Shown in pieces: positions 25,976-33,514 of a stretch of 44,956 nt of DNA. The DNA is from an uncultured Erysipelotrichaceae bacterium. GTDB taxonomy: Bacteria; Bacillota_I; Bacilli_A; RF39; UBA660. A model generated the notes under the pieces. That model was not told where the DNA came from, did no database searches, and saw only the letters and a list, made by a program, of their open reading frames with translations. A program made the position numbers and the translations under genes. How positions within the stretch are numbered: the stretch's first letter is position 1; each line of letters opens with the position of its first letter. Location of the stretch: the NCBI GenBank assembly GCA_902783895.1, contig CACZST010000010.1, positions 1 to 44,956 of the forward strand, in the 5' to 3' direction.

Positions 25976-27826
25976 ATGGATTATGAAATAATAGTTGTTG
26001 GTGGTGGTCATGCTGGCTGTGAGGCTTGTTTGGCAGCAGCAAGAAAAGGACATAAAACATTACTTATAACAGGAAATATAAATAACATTGCGGATATGCC
26101 TTGTAATCCATCAATTGGTGGAAGTGCTAAAGGAATTGTTGTTAGAGAAATAGATGCTTTAGGCGGTGAAATGGGCAGGAATGCTGATAAAAGTTTATTA
26201 CAGATTAAAATGCTTAATTTTGCTAAAGGTCCTGCTGTTCAATCTTTAAGAGCGCAAGCTGATAAAATAACTTATCCTAAAAATATGCTTAATACTTTAA
26301 AAAACACTCCTAATTTAGATATTAAAGAGGAATTGGTTAAAGATGTACTTACAGAAAATAATAAAGTAACAGGTGTTTTATTAGAAAATGGTGAAATAAT
26401 TAAAGCCCAAGCTGTTATTTTAACAACTGGCACATATATGAATGCGGATATTTTAGTTGGTGATACTCGAAAAAGAGAAGGACCACATGGTGAAAAACCT
26501 TCAAATTATTTAAGTGATAATTTAGAAAAAAAAGGTTTTGTTTTAAAAAGACTTAAAACAGGAACTCCGCCTAGAATTGATAAATCTTCTATTGATTTTT
26601 CAAAAACTAAGTTAGAGCCTGGTGATAATGTTTATCATACTTTTAGTTTTGATAATGAACCTGTTTATAATATTGATAAACAAGTACCATGTTATTTAAC
26701 ATATACTACTGAAGAGACACATAAAATTATTTTGGATAATTTAACAAAGGCTAGTATGTATGGTGGCCTTTCAGATATTAAAGGTGTTGGTCCAAGATAT
26801 TGTCCTTCAATTGAGGATAAGGTTGTAAGATTTAGAGATAAACCACGTCATCAATTATTTTTAGAGCCTGAAAGTATTTATTATGATGATATTTATTTAC
26901 AAGGTTTTTCTAATAGTATGCCTCATGAAATTCAGGAGAAAATGGTTCATTCTCTTCCGGGACTTGAAAATGCGAAGATTTTGAAATATGCATATTCAAT
27001 TGAATACGATGCAATTTATCCTACTCAATTAAAGTTTTCACTAGAAACAAAACTTATTGAAAATTTATTTACAGCTGGTCAGATTAATGGGACAAGTGGT
27101 TATGAAGAGGCTGCTTGTCAGGGATTAATTGCGGGTATTAATGCTTCTTTAAAATTAGAGGGAAAAGAGCCTTTGATATTAAAAAGAAGTGAGGCATATA
27201 TTGGTGTTTTAATAGATGATTTAATTACAAAAGGTATTAGAGATCCTTATAGATTGCTTACTTCAAGAGCAGAATATCGTTTACTTTTAAGGTCTGATAA
27301 TGCTGATTTAAGGTTAAAAGATAAGGCAAGAGAAGTAGGTCTTCTTGATGATTTAAGTTATGAGAAATTTATTTTAAAGAAAAAGCAAATTTCTAAGGCT
27401 AAAGAAGAATTTAAAGAAATAAAGTTAACCCCAAAAGATAATGATTATTTATCAAATATAACAACACCTATTAACGAGGGAATTTCACTTTATAATATTT
27501 TAAAAAGACCAGAAATTAAAGTTTCAGATTTAACTTGTTTTTTGAAAAATGAATATTCTTCAGAGGTTTTAAATCAAGTGATGATTCAAACTAAATATGA
27601 AGGTTATATAGATAAAGCTTTGAAAGAAGTTAAAAAGATGGAACATTATGAAAATAAAAAGATTCCAGAAGATATTAATTATGATGATATGCATAATTTA
27701 GCTAGTGAAGCTAAACAAAAACTTAAGGAAGTAAGACCATTAACTGTTGGTCAAGCAATGAGAATTAGTGGAGTAAATCCTGCTGATATTTCAATTTTGT
27801 TAATGCAAATGAAACGAGGAAAATAA
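25976..27826 (+). CDS. mnmG: tRNA uridine 5-carboxymethylaminomethyl modification enzyme MnmG
   Basis: MnmG (GidA) is the FAD/NADH enzyme of the MnmEG complex. The FAD-binding motif VVGGGHAGCEA stands at residues about 7-17. Other signatures are CNPSIGGSAKG (near 43-53), LKTGTPPRI, and the C-terminal helical domain ending RISGVNPADISILLMQMKRGK. The length of 616 aa is slightly below the usual 625-630. It is followed directly by rsmG. Confidence 0.97.
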   Translation: MDYEIIVVGGGHAGCEACLAAARKGHKTLLITGNINNIADMPCNPSIGGSAKGIVVREIDALGGEMGRNADKSLLQIKMLNFAKGPAVQSLRAQADKITYPKNMLNTLKNTPNLDIKEELVKDVLTENNKVTGVLLENGEIIKAQAVILTTGTYMNADILVGDTRKREGPHGEKPSNYLSDNLEKKGFVLKRLKTGTPPRIDKSSIDFSKTKLEPGDNVYHTFSFDNEPVYNIDKQVPCYLTYTTEETHKIILDNLTKASMYGGLSDIKGVGPRYCPSIEDKVVRFRDKPRHQLFLEPESIYYDDIYLQGFSNSMPHEIQEKMVHSLPGLENAKILKYAYSIEYDAIYPTQLKFSLETKLIENLFTAGQINGTSGYEEAACQGLIAGINASLKLEGKEPLILKRSEAYIGVLIDDLITKGIRDPYRLLTSRAEYRLLLRSDNADLRLKDKAREVGLLDDLSYEKFILKKKQISKAKEEFKEIKLTPKDNDYLSNITTPINEGISLYNILKRPEIKVSDLTCFLKNEYSSEVLNQVMIQTKYEGYIDKALKEVKKMEHYENKKIPEDINYDDMHNLASEAKQKLKEVRPLTVGQAMRISGVNPADISILLMQMKRGK

Positions 27827-28525
27827 ATGAATTTAGATGTTTTTAAAGATGAAGTTAGTAAACTTGGGATTAAGTATACTGATGATATGTTAGAAAAGCT
27901 TGAAAAATATTATGAGTTACTTATTTCATATAACGAAAAAATGAATTTAACTGCAATAACGGAAAAAGAAGATGTATATTTAAAGCATTTTTATGATAGT
28001 TTAACTATTGTTAAGGTTATTGATTTAAATAGTATTAATAGTGTATGTGATATTGGAACAGGTGCTGGTTTTCCTGGAATTGTTTTAAAAATATTTTTCC
28101 CAAATATTGAACTTACCTTAGTGGATGCTTTAAATAAAAGAATTAATTTTTTAGAAACTACTGTTTTAAAGCTTAATTTAACAAATGTTACATGTGTTCA
28201 TGCAAGAGCAGAGGAATATGCGCTTAAAAATAGAGAAAAATTTGACTTGGTAACTGCTAGAGCGGTCGCTTCACTTCCTGTTTTACTTGAGTACTGCTTA
28301 CCACTTGTTAAGGTTTCTGGATATTTTGTAGCAATGAAGGGTAGTGAAGATATTTCTTTAGCTGGTAATGCATTAAATAAACTTTCTGGAGAAATTGATA
28401 TTAATAATAAATTTTTACTTCCTTTTGAAAATAGTAATAGAACTTTGATTAGAGTTAAAAAGATTAATAAAACAGATAAAAAATTTCCTAGAAAATTTTC
28501 AGAAATAAAGAAAAGGCCATTGTAG
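27827..28525 (+). CDS. rsmG: 16S rRNA (guanine-527-N7)-methyltransferase RsmG
   Basis: RsmG (GidB) methylates G527 of 16S rRNA. The sequence shows YNEKMNLTAI (near residues 38-47), the SAM motif CDIGTGAGFPGI (near 76-87), and VTARAVASL. The start ATG follows the mnmG stop without a gap. At 232 aa it is normal. In Bacillus the next gene is noc, as here. Confidence 0.97.
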   Translation: MNLDVFKDEVSKLGIKYTDDMLEKLEKYYELLISYNEKMNLTAITEKEDVYLKHFYDSLTIVKVIDLNSINSVCDIGTGAGFPGIVLKIFFPNIELTLVDALNKRINFLETTVLKLNLTNVTCVHARAEEYALKNREKFDLVTARAVASLPVLLEYCLPLVKVSGYFVAMKGSEDISLAGNALNKLSGEIDINNKFLLPFENSNRTLIRVKKINKTDKKFPRKFSEIKKRPL

Positions 28526-28533
28526 GCTTTTTT
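28511..28533 (+). terminator. rsmG terminator
   Basis: AAAAGGCC-attgta-GGCTTTTTT, with one G-U pair. The stem overlaps the rsmG stop codon. Confidence 0.7.
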
Positions 28534-28594
28534 ATTTATAGTTTAATTAATAAGTAATAAAATTACTTATTAACATTAATTTTTAAATTTACAC

Positions 28595-28646
28595 TCGGGA
28601 AATAATTTTTATAAAGATGTTTTATTTTTATTGAATTATTTCCCGA
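28595..28646. promoter_or_regulatory. Inverted repeat of Noc-type half sites at the noc promoter
   Basis: A perfect 13-bp inverted repeat: TCGGGAAATAATT (28595-28607) and AATTATTTCCCGA (28634-28646), 26 bp apart. Each arm contains the half site (GGGAAAT / ATTTCCC) of the Bacillus Noc-binding sequence ATTTCCCGGGAAAT, but the arms point outward. The right arm sits in the -35/spacer region of the noc promoter, so binding could repress transcription. Autoregulation is an inference. Confidence 0.6.
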
Positions 28647-28659
28647 AAAATAGTATTAT
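28631..28659 (+). promoter_or_regulatory. noc promoter
   Basis: TTGAAT (28631-28636), a 17-nt spacer and TATTAT (28654-28659) lie 33 nt before the start codon. The right arm of the inverted repeat overlaps the -35 and the spacer. Confidence 0.7.
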
Positions 28660-28692
28660 GATATTATAAGAATAGGAAGGGAGGGGTAGTTT

Positions 28693-30822
28693 ATGTATGA
28701 AAATGGTAAATTAGCTGTTTTAAATATAGATGATATATTTCCTAATAGGTTTCAGCCCAGACTTAGATTTGATGAAGATAAGTTAAATGAACTTTCTGAT
28801 TCAATTAGGAAATATGGTGTAATTCAGCCGATAGTTGTAAGACCAATTAATAACAAGTACGAGATAATTGCCGGTGAGAGACGTTATAAGGCAAGTGTGC
28901 TTGCAAATAAATCTACAATTCCCGCTGTTATTGTTTCACTTTCTGATAAAGAGAGTGAGGAAATTGCTTTGCTTGAAAATATTCAAAGGCAACAATTAAG
29001 TCCAATTGAAGAAGCTGTTTCGTATAAAAGAATTTTAGATATGGGTTATATTACTCAAGAAGGTTTAGCTAAAAAAATTGGAAAGGCTCAGTCAACAATT
29101 GCAAATAAAATTAGGCTTTTAAATTTAGATGATGAGGTTCAGGAAGCATTACTTGAAAATAAAATTTCTGAAAGGCATGCTCGTTCTTTATTGCGGCTTA
29201 ATGGTAATCAAAATCAAATTGATATGCTTCATCGTATTATTAATGAAAGATTAACAGTGAAACAAACTGATAATGAGATTGCAAAATTAAAGAATAAAAC
29301 TTCAGATAAAAAAGATACTAATATATATGAAAATAAAAGCAATGACGAAGTTGAGAGTTTGTTTGTTGAAAATCCTCATGAGGAAAGAAAGGGTGGAACT
29401 ATGGATATAGACCGTATTATTCGTGAGGCTAAAGACATTAATGCTCCACAAGCTGAAGATTCAAAGGATTTAACTAATTTAATGAAAAAAGATGATAATG
29501 TTAAAGTATCACCACTTATTAAATCAGAAGAACCTGAAGAAAAATTACCAGTCCAAGAAGATGGTAAATTTGTTAATTTTTCACAGATTAAAGAAGAAAA
29601 GAAAGAAACTACTTTACAAAATAATTCTGGTGTAACATTTGATAATATATTCTCTTCACCAGTAATACTTGAAGAAAATAAGACTGATACTAAAAATGAA
29701 GATAATAAATTAAATGATGATACTTCATCAGTAAACAATAATGAAATAAGTAATGCGGTTGCAGATGCATTTATGAATGTGTCTCAAACAAAGGAAATTA
29801 AGCAAGATGATGAAAATATAAAAGATAATACAAAGGAGGAAGAGGAAATGAATCAAAATAAATTTATTAATCCATCATATGATATTAATGCATCTGTTAA
29901 TACACAGCAGCCAACTGATCCTTTCGGAAATAATAGTTTTGGTAATTCTATGAATGAGTATCAAAATAATACTGTTCAACCAGTAAATCAAACACCTGCT
30001 AATGAAGGATTTAATCAATATACAGAAAGTCAATCTTTTAATAATCAATTTCAAGAAACAGTTACTTCAAATGTTAATAATATGAATGAAAGTAATTCAA
30101 ATGAAGGTCAATTTAGTGGATTTAATGGTAATGCATTTAATCAACCTGTTTCTTCAGATGTTAATAGATCTATGCAACCTAATATGACTGATTTTAATAA
30201 TCAGCAACCACAATCTAATATGAATGATTTTGGTAGTCAACAATCACAGTTTAATAATCAACAACCTACAATGAATAGTGTTCAAGATAATGGTACTCTT
30301 CAAAATTCTATGTATGGTTATCAACAACCAGTTCAAAATAATAATCCATATGATGTAAATGTTAATCAAAATGTGTCTACACCTTCCACAAATGAAAGTA
30401 CATCTAATCAGACATATGCTACTTCTTCAGCAATGCCAAATAACGATTTTAATAACCAAGTTAATCAAGGATCAATGTATGGTCAAAATGTTAATAATTT
30501 AAATAATTATAATGATTTTAATTCTGGTATTAGTCAACCTGAGGCTAATAATATTCCTGATAATATTCAACCTCAACCATATGGATATAATTCACAGGTA
30601 AATCAACAAAATCCTTATAATGAATCTAATACTATGGCTAGCAATATTTCAGAACCTGTTAGAGTTGCTCAAGGTCCTAGTGTAGAAAGTAATTTTTCTA
30701 AGGTTATTAAATTAATTAGACAATGTGCAACTGAAATTGAACAATATGGATATCGTGTTAATTTAGATGAACTTGATTTAGGTAATACTTATCAAGCAAA
30801 CTTTACTATAAATAAAGAATAA
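28693..30822 (+). CDS. noc: Noc/ParB-family protein with a very long Asn/Gln-rich insert
   Basis: This protein of 709 aa is related to Noc, the CTP-binding nucleoid occlusion factor. Residues 7-200 hold the ParB/Noc core: PNRFQPR (17-23), the CTPase motif GERRYKA (61-67), ENIQR (95-99) and the helix-turn-helix. The specificity residues Q133, K139 and R161 agree with Noc (Q, K, R); N144 replaces Lys. The last 45 residues (SKVIKLIRQ onward) match the Noc dimer domain. Between them, about 205-385 is charged and acidic, and about 386-660 is rich in Asn and Gln and probably disordered. Bacillus Noc is only about 283 aa and begins with a membrane-binding helix, which is missing here (a TAG lies just upstream). 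The location after rsmG matches noc in Bacillus. No parA or parB follows. Confidence 0.88.
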   Translation: MYENGKLAVLNIDDIFPNRFQPRLRFDEDKLNELSDSIRKYGVIQPIVVRPINNKYEIIAGERRYKASVLANKSTIPAVIVSLSDKESEEIALLENIQRQQLSPIEEAVSYKRILDMGYITQEGLAKKIGKAQSTIANKIRLLNLDDEVQEALLENKISERHARSLLRLNGNQNQIDMLHRIINERLTVKQTDNEIAKLKNKTSDKKDTNIYENKSNDEVESLFVENPHEERKGGTMDIDRIIREAKDINAPQAEDSKDLTNLMKKDDNVKVSPLIKSEEPEEKLPVQEDGKFVNFSQIKEEKKETTLQNNSGVTFDNIFSSPVILEENKTDTKNEDNKLNDDTSSVNNNEISNAVADAFMNVSQTKEIKQDDENIKDNTKEEEEMNQNKFINPSYDINASVNTQQPTDPFGNNSFGNSMNEYQNNTVQPVNQTPANEGFNQYTESQSFNNQFQETVTSNVNNMNESNSNEGQFSGFNGNAFNQPVSSDVNRSMQPNMTDFNNQQPQSNMNDFGSQQSQFNNQQPTMNSVQDNGTLQNSMYGYQQPVQNNNPYDVNVNQNVSTPSTNESTSNQTYATSSAMPNNDFNNQVNQGSMYGQNVNNLNNYNDFNSGISQPEANNIPDNIQPQPYGYNSQVNQQNPYNESNTMASNISEPVRVAQGPSVESNFSKVIKLIRQCATEIEQYGYRVNLDELDLGNTYQANFTINKE
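29832..29850 (+). promoter_or_regulatory. Possible internal translation start in noc
   Basis: AAAGGAGG (29832-29839) lies 8 nt before an in-frame ATG (29848-29850, Met386). Translation from here would give about 324 aa: the Asn/Gln-rich region plus the dimer domain, without the CTPase and DNA-binding parts. The motif could also arise by chance from the codons of a KEEEE stretch. Confidence 0.4.
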
Positions 30823-30826
30823 AATG

Positions 30827-30849
30827 GGATTACTTTGTAATTCTTTTTT
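30827..30849 (+). terminator. noc terminator
   Basis: GGATTAC-ttt-GTAATTC (one G-U pair) is followed by six T residues, directly after the noc stop codon. Confidence 0.75.
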
Positions 30850-30881
30850 GTTTTGTGTTAAAATTATTTAAGAGGTGGAAT

Positions 30882-31496
30882 ATGTACGATATAAATAAAT
30901 TAAATAGTATTAGATTTGATGTTGATAATATTATTTATTTTGATCCGATTGATTTTGAAGCAAAACATGATGCTGATTATATTTTTATAACTCATAATCA
31001 TGATAATCATTTTGATAAAAATACTATATTAAATTTAAAAAATAAGTATACTAAAATTATTGGTCCTAAGGATATTTATGATTCTTGCACTGAAATGGGT
31101 TTTTCAAAGGAAAATATATTAATTGTTGAACCTGGAATGGATTATGATTTAGATTATATGGATTTTAGATGTGTTTATGCATATAATAAGGATAAAAAAT
31201 ATCATTTGAAAGAAAATGTTTGGGTGGGTTATGTTATTGAAATTGCTGGTATTATATATTATATTGCTGGAGATACCGATTATTTAGAGGAAAATAGTAA
31301 TATAATTTGTGAGGTTGCGATGATACCGATTAATGGTGTTTATACAATGGATGCAACTTCAGCAGCTAATTTTGTAAATAAAATTAAACCTAAAGTTGTT
31401 GTTCCTGTTCACTATGAATTAGATGAATCAGCTTTTGATATTTTTAAAGAAAATGTGGATAATAAAATAGAGGTAAAAAAATGCTCAAAAATTTAA
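30882..31496 (+). CDS. Metallo-beta-lactamase fold hydrolase
   Basis: This is a predicted metal-dependent hydrolase of the UlaG/YtkL-like branch of the MBL fold. The metal motif HNHDNH (in FITHNHDNHFD) resembles HxHxDH, but the Asp before the last His is Asn and an Asp stands one place earlier. Later ligands GDTD and VPVHYE are present. The start at 30882 (204 aa, MYDINKLNS) follows AGAGGTGG; an in-frame GTG at 30855 has no ribosome binding site. The substrate is unknown. It lies alone between the noc terminator and a promoter-hairpin unit. Confidence 0.78.
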   Translation: MYDINKLNSIRFDVDNIIYFDPIDFEAKHDADYIFITHNHDNHFDKNTILNLKNKYTKIIGPKDIYDSCTEMGFSKENILIVEPGMDYDLDYMDFRCVYAYNKDKKYHLKENVWVGYVIEIAGIIYYIAGDTDYLEENSNIICEVAMIPINGVYTMDATSAANFVNKIKPKVVVPVHYELDESAFDIFKENVDNKIEVKKCSKI

Positions 31497-31534
31497 AAAA
31501 TTAAATTTTGGGTATTACATTAAATTTGAAAAAA

Positions 31535-31590
31535 TGCTATAATTTTTTAGTAACGTCACATAAGAACCGGTTAATTGCCGGTTTTTATTT
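31535..31590 (+). promoter_or_regulatory. Promoter and leader hairpin before the DUF2798-like gene
   Basis: An extended -10 (TGCTATAAT, 31535-31543) is followed after about 20 nt by a terminator-like hairpin (AACCGG-ttaattg-CCGGTT, 31565-31583) with a T-rich tail. The next gene starts at 31614. If transcription begins after the -10, most transcripts would stop in the leader, which suggests attenuation or a short RNA. Alternatively the hairpin simply ends the upstream MBL-gene transcript. Confidence 0.55.
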
Positions 31591-31613
31591 TTTTGTGGGA
31601 AGGAGGTAAGAAT

Positions 31614-32093
31614 ATGCCACAAACTAGAGGTCAGGAATTATTTTTTACTGCAGTTATGGTTTTATTTATGGCGTTTGGTATGACATTATATAATGATGTT
31701 TTATCTACTGGAATTATGACAATGGAAGTTTTTTGGATTGCATTATGTTCTTTTCCAATTGTATATGTTATTGCTTTTGTTTTAGAATTTTTCTTTATTG
31801 GTAAATTAGTTCAAAAATTAACTTTTAAGATTATTGATCCAAGTAAAACTCAACCAATTTTTATAACATTAGTTATGCAAGGTATAACTGTTATGTTTAT
31901 GTGTCCTTCAATGAGTTTGGTTGCAGTACTTTTATTTACAGATGTAAATATTAATACTTTTTTAATTAGTTGGCTTAATGCTATTGTACTTAATTTTGCT
32001 GTTGCTTTATTTTATCAAGTATTTTATGCAAGCCCAATTGTAAGAAAAATATTTAGTTTAGTATTTAAACTTAAAAATGAAAATAATAAATAA
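31614..32093 (+). CDS. Four-helix membrane protein, DUF2798-like
   Basis: This small integral membrane protein has about four hydrophobic helices and resembles the DUF2798 family, whose function is unknown. The start at 31614 (159 aa, MPQTRGQELFFTAVM) follows a strong AAGGAGG. The C-terminus is positively charged. It appears to be a single-gene unit behind its own promoter and leader hairpin. The family call is moderate, from the general pattern of the helices. Confidence 0.6.
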   Translation: MPQTRGQELFFTAVMVLFMAFGMTLYNDVLSTGIMTMEVFWIALCSFPIVYVIAFVLEFFFIGKLVQKLTFKIIDPSKTQPIFITLVMQGITVMFMCPSMSLVAVLLFTDVNINTFLISWLNAIVLNFAVALFYQVFYASPIVRKIFSLVFKLKNENNK

Positions 32094-32099
32094 ATTTGA

Positions 32100-32128
32100 T
32101 TGATTTAGTTATCAGGATATTATATAAT
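32100..32128 (+). promoter_or_regulatory. Promoter of the lipoprotein gene
   Basis: TTGATT (32100-32105), a 17-nt spacer and TATAAT (32123-32128) lie 27 nt before the start codon. Confidence 0.7.
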
Positions 32129-32155
32129 ACTTATAGGTAGTAAGGAGAGAGATTT

Positions 32156-32590
32156 ATGAAAAAAGCTTTAATTTTTACTGTTGCATTAGTTACTATTCCT
32201 TTTTTAACAGGGTGTGGTAAAGAAACTTTAACTTGCACTATATCTAAGAAACAATCAGGTATAACTATGAATCAAGAAGTTGTAGCTGAATTTAACAATA
32301 ATGAAGTTACAAATATTGATATGAAAATTAATGTTAAACTTGATGATGCATATAAGAGTTATATAGATACATATAAAACTGCTTTAGAAAGTCAATATAA
32401 AACTTTCACAAATAATGGTGGAGAAGTAAAAATTGATAAAAATAAAGAAAATGGTTTAGATGTTAAAATTAATCTTGATTTAAAGAAAATGACTAAAGAA
32501 CAAAAATCAAAATTACAACTTAGTGATACTTATGGTACTAAAGATGCAACTGCTAAAAAGTTAAAAGAACAAGGTTATACTTGTAAATAG
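32156..32590 (+). CDS. Putative small lipoprotein
   Basis: The sequence begins with a lipoprotein signal peptide and the lipobox FLTGC (Cys20), so the mature protein should be lipid-anchored outside the membrane. The remaining 125 residues are hydrophilic and lysine-rich, with alternating strands (EVVAEFNNNEVTNIDMKINVK, and a second similar strand pattern). Two cysteines (27 and 143) could form a disulfide. It is reminiscent of the YehR/DUF1307 class of lipoproteins, but I cannot assign a function. It has its own promoter and terminator. Confidence 0.75.
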   Translation: MKKALIFTVALVTIPFLTGCGKETLTCTISKKQSGITMNQEVVAEFNNNEVTNIDMKINVKLDDAYKSYIDTYKTALESQYKTFTNNGGEVKIDKNKENGLDVKINLDLKKMTKEQKSKLQLSDTYGTKDATAKKLKEQGYTCK

Positions 32591-32591
32591 T

Positions 32592-32614
32592 AAAGGGCTT
32601 AAGGCTCTTTTTTT
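32592..32614 (+). terminator. Terminator of the lipoprotein gene
   Basis: AAAGGGC-ttaag-GCTCTTT (one G-U pair) is followed by T residues just after the stop codon. Confidence 0.7.
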
Positions 32615-32615
32615 A

Positions 32616-32644
32616 TGGACAAGCTTTTAAAAATTTTATATACT
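32616..32644 (+). promoter_or_regulatory. Promoter of the PAP2 phosphatase gene
   Basis: TGGACA (32616-32621), a 17-nt spacer and TATACT (32639-32644) lie 20 nt before the ATG at 32665. TAGGAGGA is the ribosome binding site. Confidence 0.65.
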
Positions 32645-32664
32645 AATAAGGTAGGAGGAATTAG

Positions 32665-33299
32665 ATGAATGATTTAAAAAAATATATAGGTAAAACTTGG
32701 ATTTGGATTGTTTTTTAATCGCTTTTCTTGGCTTCTTAGATATTGCGAGTGATGTTTTTAAACATGAAATTATATGGATAGATGATGTTGCTTATAAATG
32801 GGTTCATAGTTTTAGAAAAGAATATTTAAATTCAATTATGATTTTTATTACAAATTTATGTAGTCCAATTACGTTACTTCTTATTTGTTTATGTACATTT
32901 TTATTTGTTAAAAATAAAAAAATAAGTTATTTGATGTTTATAAATTTATGTTTATCAACATTACTTAATATTGTATTTAAATATACTTTTCAAAGATCTA
33001 GACCAATTGGATATAATTTGATTATAGAAAATGGTTATAGTTTTCCTTCGGGTCATTCGATGGTTAGTATGGCATTTTATGGACTTATTTTTTATTTCAT
33101 TTATAAAAGTGCTTTTAATAAGAAACTTAAAATATTACTTATGTTTTTAATTTCTCTTTTAATTTTCTTTATTGGAATTAGTAGAATATATTTGGGAGTT
33201 CATTTTGCGAGTGATGTAATTGCAGGATTTATGATTTCTATTATTTATCTAATTTTAATAACAAGATATATTAAGAAATATAATTTAATAAGTTTTTAG
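32665..33299 (+). CDS. PAP2-family membrane phosphatase, frame broken at a T6 run
   Basis: This is a type 2 phosphatidic acid phosphatase, predicted to remove phosphate from lipid phosphates (such as phosphatidylglycerophosphate or undecaprenyl-PP) at the membrane. Its motifs are clear: KYTFQRSRP (KX6RP-like), PSGHS, and SRIYLGVHFASD. The start with a strong ribosome binding site is ATG at 32665 (MNDLKKYIGKTWIWIVF), but this frame stops at TAA 32716-32718, right after six T residues. The phosphatase motifs follow in the -1 frame (LIAFLGFLDIASDVF onward), joining exactly at the T-run. One extra T, or a -1 ribosomal slip at TTT-TAA, restores a protein of about 211 aa. It may be a slippage-controlled gene, a mutation or a sequencing error. 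Confidence 0.75.
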
Positions 33300-33313
33300 A
33301 AAAGAGGTATATT

Positions 33314-33514
33314 ATGAATTGTCCAGCTTGTAGGATTATTAAACTTTTAGCTATGGAAAGAGATGGAATAGAGATTGATTATTGTCCGCAATGTCATGGT
33401 ATATGGCTTCAACATGGTGAACTTGAGAAATTTATGGAAAAAGCTAAGGAAAATGCTTTAGCGTCAGAGGGTAGTTTTAATTTTTTAGATGGTATTTTTG
33501 ATATGTATGAATAA
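33314..33514 (+). CDS. Small zinc-finger protein (TFIIB-type zf)
   Basis: This 66-aa protein carries two CxxC pairs: CPAC (residues 3-6) and YCPQCHGIWL (near 24-33). The second, with a conserved GxWL, fits the small zf-TFIIB (PF13453-type) domain. The rest is an amphipathic helix rich in Glu and Lys. Its role is unknown. It follows the PAP2 gene after 14 nt with an AAAGAGG ribosome binding site and is probably cotranscribed. Confidence 0.75.
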   Translation: MNCPACRIIKLLAMERDGIEIDYCPQCHGIWLQHGELEKFMEKAKENALASEGSFNFLDGIFDMYE

